DNA from: Berberis thunbergii
Lineage: Eukaryota; Streptophyta; Magnoliopsida; Ranunculales; Berberidaceae
Direction of reading: 5' to 3'
Assembly (NCBI GenBank): GCA_003290165.1
Contig: QNQO01000547.1
Coordinates: forward strand, 434,001-498,000
DNA length: 64,000 nucleotides
Part shown: positions 22,193 through 34,768 of the stretch, piece by piece
How the letters are laid out: each line of letters starts with the position of its first letter
Position numbering within the stretch: the stretch's first letter is position 1
The notes under the pieces: generated by a model
Seen by the model: only the letters and a program-made list of their open reading frames with translations
Databases searched by the model: none
Told to the model about the DNA's origin: nothing
Program-made: the position numbers and the translations under genes

Positions 22193-22718
22193 ATTTTTAA
22201 AAGTGGTTGCTTGGCTCTCTACTTCAAAGGGGGCAAGGATAAATAACTTTGAGAGATGGGAAAAAAAAGGAGGGGCACTAGCCAATAGGGTTTAAAAGCT
22301 AGGGGCAAAACCAAACAATTTAGGAGGTTATGAAAATTTTCAGTTTCAGCCCCTACTTGCCCTCATGTAGATCCGTCCTTGATAGATCCATCCCTGAGTG
22401 GACTTACATTATTTTTAACACCGAGGTTTCAACTCAACCGGTTGAGTTATGAGTTGTAACATGGTTCTATCCTTGCCAAAACTAGTTTGTTTATTAATTC
22501 GTTTGAGCTAAATATCTGATGGTACAAGAGTGAGTAGTCACATATTGGCATTTGTTAAACATTTGCTACATTTGATTTAGATATTTCACAAACTTACTGG
22601 GCATCCACAAATAGTGCAAGGAAATCCACATTAACAGGTACAACAATCATCAACATTAGGATATACCATTGAAATATAAGTGACCAAAGATGTAAAACTA
22701 GAACACAGTATAGATCTT

Positions 22719-24308
22719 CTAAACAGAAAACAAAGTGAGTTTTAACCAGTACAATGAAGCAATAAGTGCAACCAAGCTCAGGAACATGTGTAGGATCCTC
22801 TTCCTATGACCCTTGATTATATCTAACATGGGCATTACAACTGCCAACAGTTTCTGCAAAAGATCAACACAAATGAACAAACATATATGAGAAGTCTTAC
22901 AGAGCATCACTTCAAAATATCAGTATTAATTCTTGAAGAGTGAAATAAGTTACCAGTCTAAAAAAGGGTTCAATTTGGAGGAGAGGTTCCATAAACATCT
23001 CCACGTTACTGATATTGTAAAAAAAAAAAAAGGTGGCATTAGCATCAATAGGCTTATTCCTAAGTTAATTACATGTATCATCAGCTAGAACTGTCAAAAT
23101 GATAACGAGTTACATGATAAACGAGATCCTATGCTGAAATATGATGTAATTGTAAGTGCAAGAGCATCATCAACAACACAATGTATATATAGTCTATGTT
23201 TCGGACCAAATCAACCTATACAAGCGAGCGCATCTTATATACCAACACTTTCATTAGGCATTTGTAATGAAAGTGCTGTCCGCTTATTCTTAAGACCTAT
23301 TTTTCCAAATCATATAGCGCCTTATCAGTGGTATGCGGTAGTATAGGTTCTCATTGACAGGAATATGTGCTGTATGCAGTATGTCTAAATGGATTTATAA
23401 TTGGATCAAATTTTGGATAAAATGCATTGAAGCACATTTTTGGGGATGTATGATAAATAGCTAGATTTTATGCTATATACTTTTTACTGTTGGCGATGCT
23501 CTAGGACATACATATTGTGGATTTTGGCAAGCTATCTCACCTTATCTTCACTTTCCCTTGATAGGTATGGCATGTATAGAAGCTGAATCCCTTGCCAAGA
23601 GGCACATTAGTATTGTTCTTCCACTCTGCAAGTGAAAGAGAGAAAACAACATAAAAGCTTTGCTTCGGCTCAAACCATTCTTTACTTCAATATGAACGAA
23701 AACAAACCCAGTTTCCAGCTAACAGCAACTTGCATTCCATCATGCAATGTGGGTTGCACCACAAATTCTATATTCTCGCCCATGTATCTCATTAAAAACG
23801 CGAACAACTCCAACACTTGCTGCACATGACATAATTCCTCTTATGCGATTACCTGGATTAAAATCAATATCCTAAGCTATCTGTGTCAGTAACATAAAGT
23901 GAAATGTACCTTCTTCCCCTGTAATGGATGGAAACTTGAGAAGAAGTTACAAACACATTGACATTCATCTCCAATCAAATCAGACAACTCACGGAGATTT
24001 CTTCCTTTTATTGCTGAATGAAGTCTAAGGACAGCTTCGAGAGCCCTGCGATCATCATCCCCAGGTCCACGAGGTCCTAGCCCTGTACTGACAAATGGGA
24101 CTTGCACTAAGTCTACATTCCTGGAGGAGAGAATTCTGTGACCCCATGCTTTGGTTAGAAAAGGCGATTGACCCCAGTTTAAAGCTTTACAAGTATGGTT
24201 TGCAGCTCTTGACCTAATACTAATATATTGAGTGGCGAATGTCAACTTTGATGATGAACTTGAAAACATGTTCGAATGAAAATAGGTACAATAGGAAGTC
24301 AGTCCCAT
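22719..24308 (-). CDS. NTF2-like (SnoaL-like) domain protein, probably plastid-targeted
   Basis: Five exons join in frame to 261 residues: 23910-24308, 23708-23819, 23541-23625, 22954-23008 and 22719-22853, all GT-AG. Residues 1 to about 70 are Ser/Thr/Arg-rich with few acidic residues, like a transit peptide. After GPGDDDRRALEAVLRLHSAI comes a nuclear-transport-factor-2-like fold: LSDLIGDECQCVCNFFSSF, GKKQVLELFAFLMRYMGENI, FVVQPTLHDGMQVAVSWKLE, FSFYTCHTYQGKVKISNVEM. The C-terminus holds a hydrophobic helix (HMFLSLVALIASLYWLKLTL) that could anchor it in a membrane. The NTF2-like fold is used for many roles; nothing here shows nuclear transport activity, and the substrate is unknown. It lies in the same direction as the NHX gene, about 740 bases downstream of it. 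Confidence 0.87.
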
Positions 24309-25049
24309 TGAGATGCCTGTGTAATAGAGAAATGAAGAACCAACTCTGCATACAATATAAGCTTCTCATACTAGAGAGAATGTTTTAAAACAATGAAAGA
24401 TTGGATGAAGCCATGTACAAGTTAAGAATCTTTTAAAGGTGCTAACACATGCATGTGCATGACCAGTGTTTCTATGGTCCACAGGAAACACTTTCAATTT
24501 GTCGATCACTTTCACACAGTTCAAGTAACTTCAGACATTTATATTGAAGAACACAAAAAACTGAAAAAGAAGCCATGGGATCTTCATCAAGGAAAGAAAA
24601 TCTTTGGCAAGGCAAACATGATACCTAGCTTATGTAGTTGTGAAACGGGAATATAAAACATGGAGAAAGCTTGTATTTGAAATAATGCTGTGCAGTTCAG
24701 AGATTTTGGTACAACTTAACTAAACACACTTGATTTCATACAGACCAAGAGTGTACCTTTATAAGAATATATACACTTGTATGAATATGTTATCTTATTT
24801 TGCTTGTTCAGTCTGTCTCCGCTTTTCGCCTCTTTGAGCTCTCAAAACCAGGCCAAAATTGATCAGAATGTCTAGTCATTTGATAGATTGCATTACTTTC
24901 GAACCAAGGGGAGCAAAATGCTGTTCATCACCCCCTGCTCGCGGTGCAAAAGAAGCATTACATAAGTCAAATACATTCTCTCCATTTTCACATTAGTTTA
25001 GGGTTAGATAACAGTCAGGACTGGATTCTGTGGGCCATTCTTCGGCATT
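24309..25049. other. Short intergenic stretch between NHX and the NTF2-like gene
   Basis: Must hold the NHX 3' UTR and the NTF2-like promoter, both on the minus strand. No clear TATA box or other element was recognised. Confidence 0.5.
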
Positions 25050-28000
25050 TTAGACTTGAGGGCCACCAAACACTGGCCTCATGTAGGTATCATCGAACCT
25101 CCTCCAGTAAGTGTGTATGGTATAGACAGGCCTTTCTATTAGCATAGACAAACTGTCCTTGGCTCTAAGGATGTTGGTTGCAGTAGATTCTTCCAAGGAG
25201 AGTAATGGAAGACTGCCATCGTCTTTCAGAGCATTCTGTTCCAGGGAATGAGCTTTATCGATCCCAGGATGAGGAAGCAAAATGCATATAAGTGGCTTTG
25301 TCAGAAAACCAAACATCTGCAAAAGAACTTCTTTAGTGACTGGCATCTAACATCAATACTAGATTCTTGCAATTTGACCAGTGCAGAAAACTGTCACTTA
25401 CCACTGTGGTGAAGAGTACAACTATAATGGTATTGATGATCATCGTAGCGTGAACAGGAACCCATGTAACACCAGAATATGTGAACTTCACATGCAAATA
25501 AAGGAAGTAGTTAGTACCTTTTTTTTTAAAGCAAACAGGGCTTTAAGTCCTTAGATTCAAAGCATACTAAAGTATGTTTTTACCTGACTGAAAGCCAGAG
25601 CAACCGACACAGCTCCTCTCATAAGACCAGCCCACCAAATTATAACCTAGTTGTAATCAATCAGAAAAAATGAACTCCCGACATTCTCAAATCTTTATGT
25701 CATGTACATATTTTTGAAAAGAAAAGGCTATAAGGCATGTTATTAAAAGGTACAAGCAAGACACCTACCATATGTTTGAATGTAAGTGGTTGCCTCTCAG
25801 AACTTCTGTTCATGTAATTGGATACACAGGAGAGAGGAAACACAAAAGCAGCACGTCCAAGTAATATCAAGAATATTATGGTAGAAGAGATGCCCGCAAC
25901 TGTCTTGACGCTGCAATGATATCAAACCAAAGCAACAAACTGTTTAAAGTTCTTTGACAACAATTCCAAGGCAAAATTTTGAAGGATGTGAACTAATATT
26001 GTGAATAGACAAGTTTTACTTGGATTCGATTTGGATACAAACAGTGACCAAATTGAGTACCTCATTGTTAGACTATAAATGGATCAATAGAGGTCATCCA
26101 TAATGTAAAACATGGAGTAACATCATACCTTGACTTGCTCATTTTCCATTTCTCGATGTCAAGAGCGTCCATGCCCACATAAAGGAAGATAAATGTTTCT
26201 GCAATAAACGACATGGTTGCAAATATATGCCTGCAGAAGTGTGAAACATACAAAAATGTGATTATCAAATCTCCATAACAAAGACCAAACAACCAAAATA
26301 CACGATAAAAAAGAGGATAGCCTAAAAGCTCGTAAGATTGCTACCACACCAAGTGTCTAGAGTAAATGACACAAAGATCAGATAATGTAGCTAGCTTCAA
26401 CAAGTCCACACTTGCCTTGTTGTGATTCTTGAGCTTTCACTAACATTATGCCATGCATAATGTGACATAGAAATCCCACAGAAGAACACTGTAAGAATTC
26501 CACTTAAGTGTAAAAGCTGCCCGCAAAATAAACAAATAAATAAAGGATTAATAATCAGAAGGGGATGCTTGTCTATCACATTTTACTATATATGGACTAA
26601 TTTATGTGTGGATCAGCCTTGATACCTCTGCCAACATGTATGACAGATATGCCATAAGGACCATCAGAGCTACTTCCCGATCAGTTGAATGTCTGTAAAA
26701 AAAAAAACGGATTTGTACTTTAAACGTGTTCACTTAAGATACATGCAACAAAGGAAAAATTCAAATAACCAAAGACCGAATTCTCTATAGAGCATATGAG
26801 GAACATTTACTTACCTGCCAAAGTATAAAGCTTTAATAGCGTATGCAGTCATAAGCCCAACCTACCAAGACGACAAAATAAATCAACAACTTTGCAGAGG
26901 AAGCACAGCCAAATATGAGGGACATGGGATCCCTGTCCCAACTTGAAAGCTAGAATGCTTCCCCTCTGTTTAACCTAAATATTAACTCATAACTACCCGT
27001 CCAACATGACAACTCTACATTAACTAAAATAATAGAGAAATGCTAGGAAACCATGTTTTGTAAACATGTTTTGCAACCATGATGACGTGTCATGATTTGG
27101 AAAGAATGATGAAATCCCTGAAGATTTTATGTGTATCTCAAAATTGTAAAAAACTCCTCTAACGATGCCACATCATCATGGTTACGAAACATGTTTACAA
27201 AACATGGTTTCCTAGCCTCACTCAAAATAATAATAATAAAAAAATGAAACAGGAAATACAAATTGATATGCATGTCGAATAAGGTGTGGAAGACTTCCAA
27301 AATTAGTTTGAAGACAAATCCCAGATAGCAAGCGTGATACTGATGTGAGTGTTGATTTGTGTAGTGTTTATATGGCTATGATTTTATCCTGTATCGGATG
27401 ACTAAACTAGTTCTTAATTGTTAGGCAATAAACACATGTTACCATCATGGAGTAAGCGTAAATTTTTTCGGATGGCAATATTTTTGACTTACACAAACTC
27501 CAAGGGCTGTACTTGTGCCAAACAAATAGACAAAATCGCCAAGGACTCGAGTTGCTATCCAACCGTTGACATTGGAAACGTTGAGCTTTTGAATAACATG
27601 AAAGAGAACGACTGATGTTGCATCATTCACAACTCCTTCCCCGAAAACAAGGCTGTATAGTAAAGGAGTTTCATCTTGGTGTAGGACCTATATAAATGCA
27701 ATGTGAAATTGATGAATATCAACCACAAAAGTGGTCATCAGGAAAAGGATGTAAGCTCTCAAAAATGAAAATGAAGGTTAATCTAACCAACCTGCAAAGT
27801 ACAGATGGTATCGGTTGATGAAAAGATGGTCCCAATTGCTGAACAAGGAAACTAGAAATTAGTAATTGAAGATATAAAAAGTAAAAAGAATGGGATGAAA
27901 TATGTACAAGAGTCGCACCGAGGTAGTCCTGAAAATTTAGACCCACCAACCCAATCTTCGGGAAGAGCCACCAGCTGCCTAGATCACCATTAGTGATAAT

Positions 28001-29272
28001 TTAGTAGTGAATTTTGTGCAAATTAGTACTAATAACTAATTGAAACTGTAAATTGACGACAAAGGCTCCCATTGTTGTTTTCAATTTTATATAACTGACA
28101 TTATTCAAAGAAGTCTAAATTTACCAACTGAAATTATAGCCCACGAAATAAAAACACCAACCACTCCAAATAGCATGATAGTCCCGAAGTTACGAAAAAA
28201 ACGCTTCTTCTTGACCTGAAATCTAAAGAAAGACGAAACCAGACATACTTTCAAATGCACTTTTAAGTAATAAACCAAATAAATCATCTCTAATTGATAT
28301 CTACATACATCCTAATCTACACAGTATACTGAACTTACCCTGCATTGAAGATTATAGGTGGAAGAAGATAAATGAAGAACAAGTTTTCATCAAATCTTAG
28401 AATGTGAGAACTTGAGCCTTTGCTCACAAGCAAGATTACAGTTCCAGAGACACATCCCTGCATTATATCATACAACCATTGATATAAAAGTCAATTAATG
28501 GTATCGAAATTGATAATCAAACAAAATTTTTTAACCTTGATGCAATGTGCAAACTTATTTGTCCTCTATATGTTATACTCCTTGTTTGTCTTTTCAAGAC
28601 TCCATAGTAGCATGATCAATAACCAATATGGAAAAAGGTTTCCCATTTGCTCTAGAATTGCTCTCCATTTCAAGTTTAACTTGAACTTATAACTTCTATC
28701 ATCTCCAATGCTTTAATTTCCCTTATCTTCTCCCCTATTTTTCGACTTTACCTCGACATAATAAACATGGGTTTCTAAAGCATGAAGGCCTTCATTGGGG
28801 TCTTGCATTGGAGTGGGTACTCCATTAGAGATGCCCTTATAAGTAGTTCTCCTCGAGTATATAGCATACACAACATTACTTAATCTTCACAATTTAGGTC
28901 AAAATAAGAAATATTTAGTCCTAATAAATTATTACAAGTAGTATATAAAGCATTACTACTATAATGGATTGTATATACTATCAAGTATATAACCTTATAG
29001 GGGATCCTAAAAACCCCAGCTAACTTTCCGAAAAAAAAGTACATGAACTTATTATACAGAAACACTGAGGGATACAGAAATTAGAGAATATTGGAAGCAC
29101 TTACAATGAAAATAGCAGTGATGGATTCATTGAACCATCTGTTCTCTTCAAGCAAGTGACCCACAACAATACACAAAGACAAGACTGCAGTGAAAACTGA
29201 TACAGAAACCACATAGCTGTGGTCAGTATTGTTCATTAGAACATGAACCACACCATCATCAGCAAACACCAT
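25050..29272 (-). CDS. NHX3: Vacuolar-type Na+,K+/H+ antiporter, NHX3/NHX4 group
   Basis: Fourteen exons join to 519 residues: 29105-29272, 28339-28457, 28125-28222, 27919-27978, 27792-27838, 27493-27687, 26815-26861, 26626-26692, 26416-26516, 26129-26230, 25769-25910, 25584-25646, 25402-25485, 25050-25316. Phases agree throughout. The family marks are intact: amiloride-binding motif LFFIYLLPPI in exon 2, the GEGVVNDATSVVLF segment with the transport Asn-Asp pair, HSTDREVALMVLMAYLSYML, and IIWWAGLMRGAVSVALAF. The tail PVYTIHTYWRRFDDTYMRPVFGG and the N-terminal length match Arabidopsis NHX3/NHX4 better than NHX1. It exchanges Na+ or K+ for H+ across the tonoplast, serving ion storage, pH and turgor. 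Start 29272 was chosen over an in-frame ATG at 29332 by family length. The intron between exons 9 and 10 uses a GC donor. The symbol may equally be NHX4. Confidence 0.95.
27035..27223. mobile_element. MULE-type MITE in an NHX intron, perfect 9-bp target duplication
   Basis: 189 bases between direct repeats AAAATAATA (27026-27034 and 27224-27232). The inverted ends are about 55 bases long and share GCTAGGAAACCATGTTTTGT, with ACATGTTT and AACCATGATGA further in. It lies in the 631-bp intron between exons 6 and 7 of NHX, away from the splice sites. The terminus (GAG, then ATTGG-free text) differs from the fold-back family at 22005 although the target duplication length is the same. Confidence 0.9.
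28996..29037 (+). repeat. Retroposon 3' end with A-run in NHX intron 1
   Basis: GGGGATCCTAAAAACCCC, then AGCTAACTTTCCG and eight A, matches the 3' end of the nested insertion at 3293-3368. Confidence 0.5.
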
Positions 29273-30767
29273 TTTTTCTAAGAACCCTTTGAAACTCTTC
29301 TCTACTTGTGATTGATTCCACTTTCCATACAAAGAAAAATAACCAATTATGAACCAAAAGTTTCTTTACTTTTTGGAAGAATTTCATGGGGTTTTGACAC
29401 CTGTCTTTGTGGTATGAGGTGGGTTGGTGATGTGGTGACATGTGGTAACTATGGTGGATTTTGTGGCCACATTCTCCAGAGAAGTTTGAGGAGGTCGTGT
29501 TGGTATTTGTAGCCCAATAAGTATAATTTGATGAATTTGTGGATTGGGTGTAACACTTATGTTGGTTTTATCCAATTAGCTTTAATCTATTCACATAAAT
29601 TAAGATGCAAACATCACAGATTTGGAAGTTCTTGGTTAGGCTCAAGGAGTAGTAGTAGCCAAAGGAATGTGATTTTTCGAAAAATGTCGAAATTTTATTA
29701 AATATTTTTTTTTTTTAGTTATCGAAATTTATTTTGAAATCAAAATTTTTATTTTTCATTAAGTCAATATCAATGTCGGTACATTTTAACCCATTATAAT
29801 TATATTGATAACTTCAATTTTTAATAGAAATTTTTACATTTTTTCTATTTACAACAAAATATTTCTTAAAAAATCAACTTACCGAAATTATCTCGAAAAA
29901 CGAAATCACAAACCTTGGTAGCAGCGCAGCCCAAAGTTTCAATTTGGGTCTTCAAAGCTTGGGGGATAATGTTAAGAGCATCGACTGTCGAACCAAGTTA
30001 TTGAGTTCAAATTGTATAGAAGCCTACGAGACTGAAAAAGAGTGCTACATTCACTTCCCCTAAACGCATTTTGAAAGGGCGAAGGCAATATTGCTAGGCA
30101 ATGATGCTACAAAACTTTTCAAGCTTCCAAGCTCTCTTCCCTACTCATTTCAATTGGATTTCGTTTTTTTGAAAAAATGAGTTCATCTTCAATTTCAATA
30201 CGGAGAGTTATTTTTCTTCCACTTTCTCTCCTATTTCTTTTGAGATGAATCTCATGCTATGTAACGAATGGGATGTGAGAGAGATTGGAGACGTCAAATA
30301 CAACTATTTTATTTTGTGAATAGAGCGAGCATATTCAAATAGCTAGGTTGATTACATCAAAATTTAGCATCCAAGACCACAATTCCGGATAGTGAAAGGG
30401 AGCAAATTTAGCATCTTTAACAAGTGACCTTTTTCAAATATAGGAACATGATACTTTTAAACCGAATCAAATGCATTTGCTCCCCCAAGTTATACATTTT
30501 GACTAATTTTGCTACATATTATACCATGACATCAACTTTGGTTAAATTCAAGCTCAATAAATCCTAGGATTACTTGAAACACCACGACATTTGGTTACGT
30601 ACGAGGAAATTTATTGCGTACGAGGAAATATAATCAATCTCTTTGAAAACCTCTCCCAACCATGAATTTCCTTATGCATTGAATCATTTAGGCAATCGAA
30701 TCTCAAGCATGTCCTTTAACCCTTTTGACACAATTTGATGTTTCAGGTTTTTCACTATTTTTTTTTG

Positions 30768-31133
30768 GAAAATTCTAGGGGTTGAGGGAGGGAACGAGGG
30801 AGGGAGCGAGGGATGAGTGAAAGTCATCCATTCACCTCGAGATAAGTACTATCGCATATCTCAAATTTGATGCACTCATCTCGAGGCGGATGGGTGGTTA
30901 CCACCAATCCCTCGCCCCCTTTCCCTCGCTCTCTCCCTCGCTATGTAGCAAAGCTCTTTTTTTTTCAGAAAACAAATAGAAAAGGAGCGAGGGGAAGGGC
31001 GTGAGGGCAGCTAGATGGAGGGGTATAACCGCCCATCTTCCTCAAAATGCGCACCATCACTCATCCATCACTCATCTCCAGGGTGATGGGCGGTTACACA
31101 CCATCCCTCGCCGCCCGCCCCCTAGAATTTTCA
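30768..31133. mobile_element. Composite fold-back element, two hairpins inside one inverted pair
   Basis: GAAAATTCTAGGGG at 30768 is inverted at 31120-31133 (CCCCTAGAATTTTC). Between them are two successive hairpins with GAGGGAGGGAGCGAGGG-type arms and ATCTCGAG/ATGGGCGG-like cores (about 30780-30950 and 30985-31115), both related to the element at 22005-22192. No target duplication is evident. Confidence 0.6.
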
Positions 31134-31441
31134 AATAGAGAATGAAAAATACAGTAGGGTTTTAGGAATGACCCCAGTGGCGGTAATGACCAATGAAAAG
31201 AATTATTTGACTGAAAATGAAAAAGGTTTGGCAGATGTCACATTACATACGAAGAATCTCACAATATTTTTGCTGTTTGATGAGATGGAGATGCAGACAT
31301 CCCATCCCATCTCATAGAGAAGACAGAGAGGAGCAGCAATCAGCTATTATGACTTGGCAAGAAAGTTTTTCTTGCCCAACACCAAGGAATGTGATTTCGC
31401 GGAACACGTCAAAATTTTACAGATATTTCATATTTGAGGGA

Positions 31442-31515
31442 TACTAAATGTCGTGGAAATGGGTGAGGAAAGCGACGTGGCGGGGTGGGGACCGTACACT
31501 CTGCTCGAGATTCAT
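31442..31515. repeat. Single arm of the fold-back MITE family
   Basis: CTAAATGTCGTGGAAATGGG through GGGGTGGGGACCGT to CTGCTCGAGA is the reverse complement of the right arm of the 22005-22192 element. The other arm is missing. Confidence 0.5.
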
Positions 31516-32304
31516 ATTTTGATAGAGCAAAAATATAAATATCTTAATTTTTATATATTTTAACATGTTATAATATTATTTAGATATCAAAAATTTATTA
31601 TATGAGTAATTTTTATTTAATATATAATTTGTATAACATTGAGTTATACGAGACTTTTTATGTAGTATTTAAGAATTTAAAATACATAATTAAAATTTTT
31701 TATAATTAAAATAAAAACTTTTACAATTTTTATACACAAAACAAAACGAAATATAAATATTTCTTAAAATCATATAACCAAAATTAACGTGAAAGAAATC
31801 ACAATCCTTGTGTACAACTACAGACCCAAGGGATGGTTGTGACCCTTCTTTGCCTCGTCACCGCCCTACTTTCCGGTTTCCACCGTCACTTTTTTTCTTT
31901 AACTTTTCAAAGTTTTTGGTGATGTGTGTATCCCCTTGGACAATTATGAACGTACCACATTTTCCAGTCCACATACATATACCTAATCTTTGACGAGTGG
32001 CATTCACCAATCACCATGTCCTTGTGTGGAGTATTATGAACATGATATGATATAGACCCAATTTATTGGAATGTTTATGTTACATTTTTATTTTAGGTGA
32101 AAATTATTATAAAAAGACTAATCAATATTTGGTGGATTTATGAATTATTCTAACAATCTCACATTCACTATTGTTTGTGACCATTATACTGATAATAATC
32201 GAACTAAACTGAATATCTCCCATTGATTTACATTCTTAACGATTTTGGTATTGAGAATGTATCAAGAACTAGGATGGTAATGATCAAGTTTTAATATGTC
32301 AAAG

Positions 32305-32419
32305 GTGTGATAGCTCAGTGATTGAGCAGTGGCGAATGATATTATTAGGTCACAGTGTCGAACCTAATCGACGACATCTGAAATGGTATGGGTGGGGTTA
32401 AGGGATTAATAAAAAAAAG
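32305..32419 (+). mobile_element. tRNA-derived SINE
   Basis: GTGTGATAGCTCAGTGATTGAGCAG (A box at 32308-32330) and GTGTCGAACCTAA (B box, 32355-32367) at tRNA-like spacing, a G-rich body and a short A-run at 32411-32418. The head is closer to an intact tRNA than in the SINEs at 5783 and 18036, so it is a different family. Confidence 0.62.
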
Positions 32420-34632
32420 ATCTAAGTTTTTTTAATATATAACCATTGTTTTCCATTGCCCCACCTGAAGTTTTCAAAACTTATATTTTCTATAGTGAAT
32501 TTATGGGTAACAATTCTATATTTAGTTAATTGCCCTTTTAAAATGTTATTATTATTTTTTTGACTCCTCTTGATGAAAATCTTGACTCCGCCACGGATCC
32601 TAAACCTAATTTATTGCCAATCCTAAATAAGAAATTAGAGATAAAAAGAAAACGCTAACAAAATGGCCATTCATCATTTGAAAAAGTGATACGGCCATCC
32701 ATTTGCTTAATTTATTTTAAAACTTAACAGAGTGGATATTTTGCACTCTGGCCAAAAGACGAAGCTGAGGCAGAACAGAAGATAATATATTTGTTATCAT
32801 AGCAACCGCGACCTCGAGATCCACAATATTATTTCATTATTTTACGGGTAAAATCGTCCTTGGATCTCGACCAACATTCTCGTCAAATCCCACAAATGCC
32901 CTCCTCTTGTTTGAATTTTTTTTTTTTTTTTTTTAATTATCCTATAGACCATGGATTGATTGGTTTGAGTCATCCCTGGTAAATAGTTTAACAGGTAAAA
33001 CACGAACACGACCCATTTGATTATCTAAGTAATGAAACATGGTCACCATATAAAAGGATAAGATGAGTTCGATCTAATGACACAAATCGCATAGATGTCA
33101 TGCATTAGTTTCAGCCAGTGCGGGTAAAATTGCCAAGGACGTCTGAAAGTGTTGCCAACTCTTGAAGGACATTTTTGTAACTTTCTCGCTGTCGACGAAT
33201 GGATAGGGACCCACACACGAGAATCCTACCTGTCTTGGACCCACCAAACAAGAGAGTCCCGTCCGTCCATTCATCAATCAATGGCAGCTTCCAATGAAAA
33301 AAGAAGGCCACGTCAACATTTTTTTTTACATATGGTTCTTCTTGGACGGTCATGATAATGGAGGGAGACAAGCAGGTGATGTGAGCCCCCACTATCATCA
33401 CCGGCCTTTCTGTTGTTGGCCTTTGGTCTCTTTCCATCACCATTGCTTTGGTTAAATTTTAGTGCAAAATAATTCAACAAAGTAAATTTTCTCAAAAAAG
33501 TATCAAGAAAATTCGAAAATTTGGAAAGAAAATTAACATATAGATAACACACTACTTAATGTTGCATAAAAAAGAAAAAATTAGACGTGTACGCAACGCA
33601 ATACCTGTTTATAGCATGCAACATTATATAAATGTGCTACTCGTGTCTACCAGTGGTGCCATCAAATCTAGTTAGATTTTTTCTTCTTCTAGTTGCATGC
33701 TAAAACTTCGTCCGTTCATGGCCTGTTTCATTTTCAATCTGATGATGGTCAACTGAATGAGAGCTCAAGTGTTTCAGTGACCACCAATGCGTCATACAAG
33801 ATACCTGCAAAACTTCAGCTTTGGATTCAAACATTACTGCAAATTACTTTCTGAAATGTAGGATCGAATTACAGTTCAAAAATAAATTGTAGAGAAATGC
33901 ATAGAAAGGAAATAATTTACCACATCAATTACTCAAGTAGTGGAAGAATTTCCAACATATCGACAACATCAAAGGCTGACATGAGAATCCAAATTCATTT
34001 TCATCATATCTAATCGACTAATCCTAATCACCCCACTTAAAATGCCATTGTATTTCCTTAATCTCTATCAATCCCTCGATGACCTAAACATCATACAATT
34101 CTGCCCAACTTAGACAAAATTACTTTTCTTCTACTAAAAGTAATTAAACTTTTAAGTCAGGCTTTCAAAGTAACTACAAACATGAATAATTTTTCATGTT
34201 CAAGATCCATTTCTGAAAATTCTTCCATGAAACAAGGGTTTGTGCTGGAATTGACACACGGTTACCCAAAACAATACATAAAAAAGAATTAAAGAGAAAA
34301 GTCGGAACATGGCTGCATGATAATGGTTCATTTATACAAACCCTACCATCCAAAAAAACAAGCACTAAAAAATAAATATATAAATAAACAGAAAAAGAGA
34401 GATGAGAGAACATGAGAGATGTACAAGTGGACTCCACCATTTGGGTTTTTGCCATCCAAAGTGTGCTAAGTAATTATAGTATTAGAGATGCTAATCAACA
34501 AGACTTTCTTTAATATGTTTACATGCTAAGGTCTTGATGCATTGATGTGAGTGATTTCACATCTCCAAATTGCCAAGATTCTCAAGTGTCTCTACACACC
34601 TCACTCATCAAAACCTAGGATCCTTGAGTCCC

Positions 34633-34640
34633 TATAAATA
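34633..34640 (+). promoter_or_regulatory. TATA box of the Hev b 5-like gene
   Basis: TATAAATA in CCCTATAAATACCTCCCCC, 129-136 bases upstream of the ATG. Transcription would start near 34665, with a pyrimidine-rich leader (CTTTTCTTTCTCC-like), common in highly expressed plant genes. Confidence 0.7.
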
Positions 34641-34768
34641 CCTCCCCCACTCCTTTCTTCCTTCTTCACCACATTCAAAAACACTCTTTTCTTTCTCCTT
34701 TCCTTGCTTTCTCTATTCTTTGTTCTTTCAATTTCTTCAAGTTCTATTACTCTTTTCTTTTCATCCCA

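Larger units (their letters stand above)
29273..34632. other. Repeat-rich intergenic region between NHX and the Hev b 5-like gene
   Basis: No gene is recognised in 5.3 kb. 29273 to about 29600 should contain the NHX leader and promoter. Recognised repeats are listed separately (30768-31133, 31442-31515, 32305-32419). A run of about 18 T lies near 32918-32935. A 110-codon minus frame at 33111-33443 has no family similarity and is judged accidental. The last kilobase includes the promoter of the plus-strand gene. Confidence 0.5.

Noticed and set aside
29272..29332. Upstream in-frame ATG of NHX (20 extra residues)
   Set aside because: The start at 29272 gives the same distance to the first helix as in the NHX3/4 family, and the extension has no counterpart.
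33111..33443. 110-codon minus-strand frame
   Set aside because: No domain or recognisable motif and no flanking splice sites; probably chance in an intergenic region.
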